Of a stretch of 8,411 nucleotides of DNA, positions 1-6,407 are shown one piece after another. How positions within the stretch are numbered: position 1 is the stretch's first letter; the number at the start of each line of letters is the position of its first letter. The stretch covers positions 1-8,411 of the forward strand of contig CAJOPO010000157.1 in assembly GCA_905236315.1 (NCBI GenBank). Reading direction: 5' to 3'. Origin of the DNA: an uncultured Treponema sp. GTDB lineage: Bacteria; Spirochaetota; Spirochaetia; Treponematales; Treponemataceae. The notes under the pieces were generated by a model. The model was given only the letters and a program-made list of their open reading frames with translations, did no database searches and was not told where the DNA came from. A program made the translations under genes and the position numbers.

Positions 1-74
1 GAATGTGGCGTGTAGAGGGCTAGCCCTCGATTTTGTAATCGACAGATTCAATCCGCAGAGGCGACTGAAAGCTG
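1..74. other. GC-rich, palindrome-rich block of unknown identity at the left edge
   Basis: This block is visibly richer in G and C than the rest of the window. It contains a perfect 14-base palindrome at 15-28 (gagggctagccctc). Directly after it is a 6-bp hairpin, tcgatt/aatcga, at 27-42 with a ttgt loop. A run of eight T residues follows at 75-82, but no GC stem sits immediately before it, so it is not a convincing intrinsic terminator. The block could be the 3' end of a structured RNA or of an upstream gene cut by the window edge. One frame stays open from 2 to a TAA at 137-139 but matches nothing I recognise. I tried to fold it as a tRNA on both strands and failed. Confidence 0.3.
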
Positions 75-154
75 TTTTTTTTATATGCGTACGTTTAAAA
101 TTGATTTTCGTGAAAGACAAGATTTTGCCCCTAGCATAATAAGATATTTTTTTT

Positions 155-160
155 TATAAT
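155..160 (+). promoter_or_regulatory. Putative -10 box (TATAAT) of purL, implying a leaderless transcript
   Basis: A perfect TATAAT lies six bases before the purL ATG at 167. With normal spacing, transcription would begin on or next to the A of the start codon, so the message would have essentially no leader. This agrees with the absence of any Shine-Dalgarno sequence: there is no G between 144 and 168. The expected -35 position (about 131-138) reads ctagcata, a poor match, so the box is not strongly supported. A nine-T run at 147-155 fills the 3' part of the spacer. A weaker alternative -10, CATAAT at 135-140, would give a leader of roughly 20 bases. Confidence 0.4.
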
Positions 161-166
161 AATACT

Positions 167-3100
167 ATGTTTCGTCTTTATGTAGAAAGAAAAGTTGGCT
201 TTGATAATGAAGCTCATCGTATTGCCGCAGAAATTAATGGCTTTTTGGGAATAAGTGAAGTTACTGCTGTTCGTTATTTGAACCGTTATGACATAGAAAA
301 GGTATCAGAAGAAGTTGCAAAGATAGCATCCTCTAGGATTTTTAGTGAGCCGCAGTCTGATTTTGTTATTTTTGACGAACTTACAATTCCTAATGGTTGG
401 TCATCAATTATTTGGGAATATCTACCGGGTCAATATGACCAAAGGGCAGACAGCGCAGAGCAGTGCCTTTCGCTGCTTAGGGAAGGATTAAAAAACAGCG
501 TGAGCGTTGGAAGCCTTTCTCCTAAAGTGCGCTGTGCAAAAATGGTATTGCTTGAAGGCAATATTTCCATATTTAATATAGAAAAAATCCAACATTATTT
601 AATAAATCCTGTAGACAGTCGCCTTGCTTCTAGCGAGAAACCTAAAACATTGCAGTTGGAAGTTAGTGAACCTTCTGATATTGCTATTGTAGATGGCTTT
701 ATTAATTTAGATAAAGCTGGGCTAGATAGCTTACGTGCAAAGTTAGGCTTGGCAATGGATATTGCTGATGTAAAGTGGATGCAGGATTATTTTATAAGCA
801 AACATAGAGACCCTACCATTACAGAAATACGAGTTTTAGATACTTATTGGAGTGACCACTGCCGCCATACAACTTTTAATACAATCTTAAAAGACATAGA
901 AATAGATGAAGGACCATATTCATCTTTACTTAAGGCCTCTTATGAAAATTATGTAAATCTACGTACTGAACTTTATGCAGATAGAAAGGATAAACCAGTT
1001 ACTTTAATGGATATGGCTATCATTGGGGCTAAGTATCTTCGTAAGCATGGAAAACTAGAAGACTTAGAACTCAGTGAAGAAAATAATGCTTGTTCCATTT
1101 ATATAGATGTAAAATATAAAACAGATAAAAACGGTGAGCCTCTAAAAGAGGGAGAAGAAGAAACAGAAAGGTGGCTTTTGGAGTTTAAGAATGAAACTCA
1201 TAATCATCCTACAGAGATAGAACCATTTGGTGGGGCTGCTACCTGTATTGGTGGTGCTATTCGTGACCCCCTATCTGCTCGTTCTTGGGTTTATCAAGCT
1301 CTTCGTGTAACAGGTGCTAGCGACCCTACTGTGCCTTTAGAGCAAACTTTGCATGGTAAATTGCCACAGATGAAACTAACAAGAGAGGCCGCTCAGGGCT
1401 TTAGTAGTTATGGTAACCAGATTGGTCTTACTACAGGACAAGTTCATGAAGTATATCATCCAGGATATGTTGCAAAGCGTATGGAACTAGGAGCGGTGAT
1501 TGCAGCGGCACCAGTTGATTTGGTTTTGCGAGAAAGTCCAGAGCCTGGCGATGTTATAATCTTGCTTGGCGGTGGTACAGGGCGCGATGGAATAGGTGGA
1601 GCTACAGGTTCTAGCAAGGTACACACAGAAAAATCTGTAACTTCTGCGGCTGCAGAAGTACAAAAAGGAAACGCTGTAGAAGAGAGAAAGATACAACGAC
1701 TTTTCCGCAATAAAGATGTCTGCCTAATGATTCGCCGCTGTAATGACTTTGGAGCGGGTGGTGTATCTGTTGCTGTTGGAGAATTGGCTCCTGGATTGGA
1801 TATAAACTTAGATGCCGTTCCTAAAAAGTATGAAGGCTTAGACGGCACAGAACTTGCCATTAGTGAAAGCCAAGAACGTATGGCTGTTGTTGTGCGCCCT
1901 CAAAATGTAGACCGTTTTATAGAAGCTGCTAGGGCAGAAAATCTAAATGCCGTTGTTGTTGCTTTAGTTACAGATACAAATCGCATGGTGATGAAGTGGC
2001 GTGGTAAGACTATTGTTGACCTAGACCGCAGTTTTATTGATACAGCGGGTGCTTCTCATGAAGCAAATGCGTTATTATATCAGCCAAAGATTCCTAGTTC
2101 AAATGATGTATATCCAGAGTCATATTTAAAAACTCATCAAGTTAGTCCTAATGACTGTGTGTGTGATTCTTCTCCGCTTGTAAATCCTCTTGATTCTGTA
2201 GTAGAAGCTATGGGCGGTAAAGAGGCATGGAAAGAATATAAATATTCGGGTAGTGAAAAAATAGATTCTGATGTGCTAAAGAAGATGTGGCTTGCAAATA
2301 TATCTGACCTTGCTTGCTGCTCTCAAAGGGGACTAGGGGAACGCTTTGATGGTTCCATAGGTGCAAGCAGTGTACTTATGCCTTATGGTGGTAAATATCA
2401 GTGTACACCAGAAGCGGGTATGGTTGCAAAAATTCCTGTACTAAGCCCTAGAGAAACAAGGACTGTAAGTCTAATGGCTTATGGTTATGACCCACTTATA
2501 AGTGAATGGAGTGCATGGCATGGTGCCCAATACGCTGTTATGGATTCTCTTATTAACATTTTATGTATGGGGGGAAATCCTTCTTCTTGTCGCCTATCTT
2601 TCCAAGAGTTCTTTGGGCGTGCTGTAGATAAAACATCTTGGGGTAAGCCTGCTGCGGCATTGTTAGGAGCCTTAGATGCTCAACTTGCTAGTGGTTGTGC
2701 TAGCATTGGTGGCAAAGATAGCATGAGTGGTACATTTGAAAACTTAAATGTACCTAACACTCTTGTTAGTTTTGCAGTTACAACAGATGATGTAAAAAAT
2801 ATTACCAGTGGTAGTTTTAAAAAGGCTAATAGCTCTGTATATGCTATTACTGGGCTTTGGAAAAATAGCGATAAAGACCTTGTTCCAAACTTTGAATATT
2901 TTAATTTATATGCACAACTTTTGTATCGTTTAAATGCAGAAGGCAAGATTAATGCAATGTATCCTGTAAAGACGGGTGGTATTGCAGAAGCGGTAAGCAA
3001 GATGGCTATGGGGAACCGAATAGGCTTTAAGATGGATTCTGCCTTTGACGGTGCTTTATTTAGCCGTAGCAATGTCTGTATGCTTGTAGAAACGGACTGC

Positions 3101-4216
3101 AATCTAGAAGAAGTGGAAAATGCTATAAAAATTGGAAATACTATTGCAGAGCCTGAGATTATTTTAGAAGCTAAAGATAATCAAATATTAAAGATTTCCA
3201 TTGCAGAAATAGAAAAAGCTTGGGAAGCAAAGCTTTCTGTAGTATTCCCACCTGTAAGCAATGTAAAAGAGCAAAAGCCTCTTGAACAGTGGGCTATTGA
3301 TGAACATTCTTCTCTTAAAGATGCTCGTAAGTCATTTAATATAAAAACTGCAACTGTAAAACCTCGCGTTGTGATTCCAGTATTTCCAGGCACTAACTGT
3401 GAATATGATATGGCTCGTGCCTTTAATCTAAATGGTGCTGATACGCAAATTTGTGTATTCCGTAATCGTACACCTAGTGATTTATCTTTATCTCTTGATA
3501 CCCTAAAGCAAGAAATAGACAAGGCTAATATAATAGCCTTTGCTGGTGGCTTTAGTGCTGGGGATGAACCTGATGGTAGTGGTAAGTTCATTGCAAATGT
3601 TATACGTGAACATCGTATTGCAGATTCCATAATGGATTTACTAAAGAATAGAGATGGACTTGTTTTAGGTATATGTAATGGTTTTCAGGCTTTAATAAAG
3701 ACAGGCCTTGTTCCCTATGGAGAAATCCGTGAAATGTCTGATGAAACACCAACTCTTACATATAACACTATTGGCCGCCATATTAGCCGAGTAGTACGCA
3801 CTCGTATGGTTAGTGCAAAAAGTGCATGGGCTAAGCACCCTTCCATTATAGAGCCTCTTTGCCATCTTATTCCTGTAAGTCATGGAGAAGGAAGAGTTGT
3901 TTTAAGAGAGGAGCTTGCAAAAGAGTTATTTGCAAATGGGCAGATTTTTAGTCAATATGCAGATATAAACGGCAATCCTGCAATATCAGAGCCTGATAAC
4001 CCGAATGGAAGTTTGTTTGCTATAGAAGGGATGACTAGCCCAGACGGAAGAGTGCTTGGTAAAATGGGACATAACGAGCGCACTATTGAACTTGACTATA
4101 ATTCAAAGCAGGGGGTAGAGCTTTTGAAAAATATTTCTTCTTTAGATGAAGTGCAAAGAGCTAAAGAAAGCCCCTGTCAGAATATTTTTGCAGCTGGTGT
4201 ATCATATTTTGCATAA
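167..4216 (+). CDS. purL: Phosphoribosylformylglycinamidine synthase, long single-chain form (FGAR amidotransferase)
   Basis: This enzyme converts FGAR, glutamine and ATP to FGAM, the fourth step of de novo purine synthesis, in the cytoplasm. The 1349-aa chain carries all parts that many bacteria split into PurS, PurL and PurQ. Residues 1 to about 90 are a PurS-like N-terminus beginning MFRLYVERKVGF. DHCRH is at 230-234 and NETHNHP at 342-348 in the first AIRS-like half, followed by the EVQKGNAVEERK segment typical of the family. GGKDSM in the second half starts at 848. A class I glutamine amidotransferase domain runs from about 1064 to the end, with nucleophile Cys1170 in GICNG and His1302/Glu1304 in GHNER completing the triad. 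The N-terminus most resembles the long clostridial-type PurL (TIGR01857). The start is fixed by that N-terminus and by in-frame stops at 137-142. No ribosome binding site is seen. It is the first gene of a four-gene run, and no other pur gene is nearby. Confidence 0.96.
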   Translation: MFRLYVERKVGFDNEAHRIAAEINGFLGISEVTAVRYLNRYDIEKVSEEVAKIASSRIFSEPQSDFVIFDELTIPNGWSSIIWEYLPGQYDQRADSAEQCLSLLREGLKNSVSVGSLSPKVRCAKMVLLEGNISIFNIEKIQHYLINPVDSRLASSEKPKTLQLEVSEPSDIAIVDGFINLDKAGLDSLRAKLGLAMDIADVKWMQDYFISKHRDPTITEIRVLDTYWSDHCRHTTFNTILKDIEIDEGPYSSLLKASYENYVNLRTELYADRKDKPVTLMDMAIIGAKYLRKHGKLEDLELSEENNACSIYIDVKYKTDKNGEPLKEGEEETERWLLEFKNETHNHPTEIEPFGGAATCIGGAIRDPLSARSWVYQALRVTGASDPTVPLEQTLHGKLPQMKLTREAAQGFSSYGNQIGLTTGQVHEVYHPGYVAKRMELGAVIAAAPVDLVLRESPEPGDVIILLGGGTGRDGIGGATGSSKVHTEKSVTSAAAEVQKGNAVEERKIQRLFRNKDVCLMIRRCNDFGAGGVSVAVGELAPGLDINLDAVPKKYEGLDGTELAISESQERMAVVVRPQNVDRFIEAARAENLNAVVVALVTDTNRMVMKWRGKTIVDLDRSFIDTAGASHEANALLYQPKIPSSNDVYPESYLKTHQVSPNDCVCDSSPLVNPLDSVVEAMGGKEAWKEYKYSGSEKIDSDVLKKMWLANISDLACCSQRGLGERFDGSIGASSVLMPYGGKYQCTPEAGMVAKIPVLSPRETRTVSLMAYGYDPLISEWSAWHGAQYAVMDSLINILCMGGNPSSCRLSFQEFFGRAVDKTSWGKPAAALLGALDAQLASGCASIGGKDSMSGTFENLNVPNTLVSFAVTTDDVKNITSGSFKKANSSVYAITGLWKNSDKDLVPNFEYFNLYAQLLYRLNAEGKINAMYPVKTGGIAEAVSKMAMGNRIGFKMDSAFDGALFSRSNVCMLVETDCNLEEVENAIKIGNTIAEPEIILEAKDNQILKISIAEIEKAWEAKLSVVFPPVSNVKEQKPLEQWAIDEHSSLKDARKSFNIKTATVKPRVVIPVFPGTNCEYDMARAFNLNGADTQICVFRNRTPSDLSLSLDTLKQEIDKANIIAFAGGFSAGDEPDGSGKFIANVIREHRIADSIMDLLKNRDGLVLGICNGFQALIKTGLVPYGEIREMSDETPTLTYNTIGRHISRVVRTRMVSAKSAWAKHPSIIEPLCHLIPVSHGEGRVVLREELAKELFANGQIFSQYADINGNPAISEPDNPNGSLFAIEGMTSPDGRVLGKMGHNERTIELDYNSKQGVELLKNISSLDEVQRAKESPCQNIFAAGVSYFA

Positions 4217-5143
4217 ATGGAAAAATTTATGAATAAAACTAGAAGGCTTGCTTTTTTTGATTTTGCTATTGTTTTATTTTCCTCACTTTTATTTTCCTGC
4301 TCTTCGTATGCAGGTTGGTATACTGATATGGCAGAAGCGAAAAATGCTGCCCTAAAGCAAAATGTGCCTATATTGCTTCTTATAAGCAAGGACGGCACAA
4401 AAGATGCTGTAATGGAATCTAAGGATTTTGTAAATGCCTTTGCAAAAAAATATATCTTGCTTTTTGCAGATTTAACTAGCGATACAGTGCCACTTTTAGC
4501 ATCTCAATCCAAAGAAAGCATTATAGTGGACTATTTTGTAAAAGAGCAAAAAGAGTATTATATAATTTCAGAAGATGGCTATGTTTTGCAACATTTACCC
4601 ATAAGTCAAGAAGTAAAAACTGCTCAAGATATTCTTACTTTAATAGAAATCTATAGCCCTCAAATAGAAAATGTAAGAGAAGCGATTGCTTCTGTAAAAG
4701 CAAAAAGTGGTGTAGAAAAGGTAAAGGCTATAGATGCACTATATGAAGTGACCCAAGAAGAATATCGTAATCCTCTGTATTCTTTTTATGATGAAGTAAT
4801 TGAACTAGATAAAAATAATTCTACGGCTCTTGTGGGAAAGTATAAACTTCTATCTGCATATTCTAAAGCGAGAACTTTTATTCAGAATGACCAGTATGAA
4901 GATGCTTGTTCAGTTTTTATTTCTACAGCGCAAGATAGTTATTTAGATAATAGTCAGAAAGCGGAAGCTTGGTATGCTGCGGCTTTAGTTCTTTCTGTAG
5001 GTGGGTCTACAGATTATGACAGAATGTTGGTCATGCTAAATAAGGCTTATGAGAATAATTCTGTAACTATTCATGGTGATGATATTGCATTGCGCATAAA
5101 ACTTATAGAAAACATGAAGCAGGTGTATAAAGAAAATGAATGA
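4217..5143 (+). CDS. Exported thioredoxin-fold protein lacking the CxxC active site, with a helical C-terminal half
   Basis: The first 33 residues form a signal peptide: basic NKTRR, a hydrophobic stretch, then LFSC at 25-28, which could serve as a relaxed spirochaetal lipobox, or SYA/G at 30-33 for signal peptidase I. The mature protein is therefore periplasmic or lipid-anchored. Residues about 33-145 look like a thioredoxin_7/DUF255-type fold: WYTDMAEAKNAALKQNVPILLL, then an expected active-site loop reading ISKDGTKDAV, with later strands near YYIISEDGYVLQHL. The usual Cys-x-x-Cys is absent. The only cysteines are Cys28 in the signal region and Cys231. Residues about 150-305 are predicted helical and may be TPR-like. 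The ATG abuts the purL stop (TAAATG). An ATG at 4229, preceded by GGA seven bases upstream, would give 304 aa and an equally good signal peptide, so the start is undecided. Disulfide chemistry is unlikely; a binding or scaffold role is my inference. Confidence 0.75.
   Translation: MEKFMNKTRRLAFFDFAIVLFSSLLFSCSSYAGWYTDMAEAKNAALKQNVPILLLISKDGTKDAVMESKDFVNAFAKKYILLFADLTSDTVPLLASQSKESIIVDYFVKEQKEYYIISEDGYVLQHLPISQEVKTAQDILTLIEIYSPQIENVREAIASVKAKSGVEKVKAIDALYEVTQEEYRNPLYSFYDEVIELDKNNSTALVGKYKLLSAYSKARTFIQNDQYEDACSVFISTAQDSYLDNSQKAEAWYAAALVLSVGGSTDYDRMLVMLNKAYENNSVTIHGDDIALRIKLIENMKQVYKENE
5121..5125 (+). promoter_or_regulatory. Ribosome binding site of the first CNNM/CorC gene
   Basis: AGGTG lies inside the end of the preceding coding region, ten bases before the ATG at 5136. 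It supports that start, which overlaps the upstream stop by eight bases, and suggests coupled translation. Confidence 0.45.
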
Positions 5144-6407
5144 CCTTCAAGATGGCCATCTTATAGTCCTTGTCCCTGTAGCTATTATTCTTGTTCTACT
5201 GTCTATGTTTTTTTCAGCAGCAGAGAGTGCTTTTTTGGCAGTAAACAAGTTAAGAGTTAGGCTTCTTAAAAATCAAAAAAATAAGCAAGCTAACCGTGTC
5301 TGGAAACTCTTAAATAATAAAGAGCGGCTTATAAATACGCTTCTTATTTGCAATAATATTGTAAATATTATACTTTCTTCTATTATAACTTATATTGCCG
5401 TAAGCATATTTGGTTCTGCAGGGGTTGGCATTGCAACCTTTGTGGCAACTATGCTTTTACTTATATTTGGTGAAATCTCTCCCAAAACCATTGCAACTCA
5501 TCATCCTGAGCCTATTGCGTTTTTTTCTTCTGGCATAATATCTATATTAGAAACAATTTTATATCCCTTAGTTAGTTTATTTACTTATATTTCTAGTTTT
5601 ATATTATCTTTGCGGGGCATAGATACAAAGAAAAAAAAAGTTTCTTTTACAGAAGAGGAAATAAAAACTTTTATTGATGTCGGAAATGAGCAAGGTGTTA
5701 TAAAATCTAACGAAAAAAATATGATGCACCGTGTTTTTAGCTTTTCTGATTTAGAGGCTAAAGATATAATGGTACCACGCAAAAATATTATAGCGTTGCC
5801 TGTAAATGTTCGCTATCAGACAATAATTGAATATTCAGAAAGATATAAGTTGTCCCGCTTTCCTGTATATAAAAACGATATTGATGATATAGTGGGCATA
5901 TTGTATGTAAAAGATTTATTATTTTATAAAAACAATACATCTTCTTTTGATGTAAAAAAAGTAATGCGCTCCCCCCTATTTATATTAGCCACAAAAAAAA
6001 TGTCTAGCATACAGCAAATGCTTAGGGAAAACAGGCAGGGCATGGCAGTTGTAATAGATGAATATTCTGGTACTGATGGCGTTTTAACAACAGAAGATAT
6101 TACTCGCGAAATCTTTGGTTCTATTACAGATGAATATCGCCCTGTATCGCATAGGGAAGATGTCCAAATAGAGAACAAGGACTTTGCAGAAATAGATGGT
6201 CTTTCAAGACTTTCTGAAATAAATGAGCAGTTAAATATTCATTTACATTCTGACCACTGTGAAACTATAGGAGGTTTTATAAGCGAAACTTTAGGGCGCA
6301 TACCACTAGAAAAGGATTTTGTTGAAGCAGAAAGTTATCGCTTTACTGTAACAAAAATGGATGATAAGCGAGTTTCTCGTGTAGAAATAAAGAAGAGTAG
6401 TGTATGA
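5136..6407 (+). CDS. CNNM/CorC-family transporter with CBS pair (first of a tandem pair; TlyC/HlyC-like)
   Basis: This is a 423-aa inner-membrane protein with the full three-domain layout. The CNNM (DUF21) domain has hydrophobic segments at about 9-33, 62-90, 95-115 and 124-158. Its conserved family motifs are FSAAESAF (26-33), the Asn-rich ICNNIVNI (71-78) and FGEISPKTIA (111-120). A bateman module of two CBS domains follows at about 208-335, with IMVPR at 211-215, LSRFPVY at 239-245 and DEYSGTDGVLTTEDI at 308-322. A CorC_HlyC domain covers about 347-420. Family members transport or regulate Mg2+ (and Co2+), and their CBS pair binds ATP-Mg. The old name haemolysin rests on Brachyspira TlyC and should not be read as proof of toxicity. 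Nine consecutive A residues at 5631-5639 encode the lysines linking membrane and CBS parts. The gene overlaps its neighbours on both sides. Substrate cannot be set from sequence. Confidence 0.92.
   Translation: MNDLQDGHLIVLVPVAIILVLLSMFFSAAESAFLAVNKLRVRLLKNQKNKQANRVWKLLNNKERLINTLLICNNIVNIILSSIITYIAVSIFGSAGVGIATFVATMLLLIFGEISPKTIATHHPEPIAFFSSGIISILETILYPLVSLFTYISSFILSLRGIDTKKKKVSFTEEEIKTFIDVGNEQGVIKSNEKNMMHRVFSFSDLEAKDIMVPRKNIIALPVNVRYQTIIEYSERYKLSRFPVYKNDIDDIVGILYVKDLLFYKNNTSSFDVKKVMRSPLFILATKKMSSIQQMLRENRQGMAVVIDEYSGTDGVLTTEDITREIFGSITDEYRPVSHREDVQIENKDFAEIDGLSRLSEINEQLNIHLHSDHCETIGGFISETLGRIPLEKDFVEAESYRFTVTKMDDKRVSRVEIKKSSV
6388..6397 (+). promoter_or_regulatory. Weak purine-rich ribosome binding site of the second CNNM/CorC gene
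   Basis: A purine-rich stretch (taaagaagag region) ends six bases before the ATG at 6404. The start overlaps the upstream stop as ATGA (6404-6407), the classical arrangement for translational coupling, so a strong site may be unnecessary. Confidence 0.35.

Noticed and set aside
10..65. tRNA-like pieces (tgtagag, ttttgtaatcg, gattcaatcc)
   Set aside because: The central stem is symmetric around a 4-base loop, not a 7-base anticodon loop, and no T-arm or acceptor stem pairs on either strand.
68..82. Intrinsic terminator ending in T8 at 75-82
   Set aside because: No GC-rich stem ends just before the T run; only three-base pairings were found.
2..139. Open frame on the plus strand ending in TAA at 137-139, possibly the tail of an upstream protein
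   Set aside because: It has only 45 codons, resembles no family I know, and has a base composition driven by the palindromic block. In-window evidence cannot separate it from a chance open frame.
83..166. Purine riboswitch or other leader element before purL
   Set aside because: The region lacks a recognisable aptamer core, is mostly A/T, and is too short for one if the leader is absent.
3219..3240. Inverted AAAGCTT/AAGCTTT pair in purL
   Set aside because: It is a short, AT-rich match inside coding sequence (encoding KAWEAKLS) and is expected by chance.
1456..3883. Several minus-strand open frames of 63-149 codons opposite purL
   Set aside because: They lie entirely within a well-conserved gene, show no family resemblance and have low-complexity Ser/Ala/Pro composition typical of antisense shadows.
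4177..4398. Minus-strand open frame of 73 codons across the purL/thioredoxin-like junction
   Set aside because: It is antisense to two real genes, with no ribosome binding site or recognisable motif.
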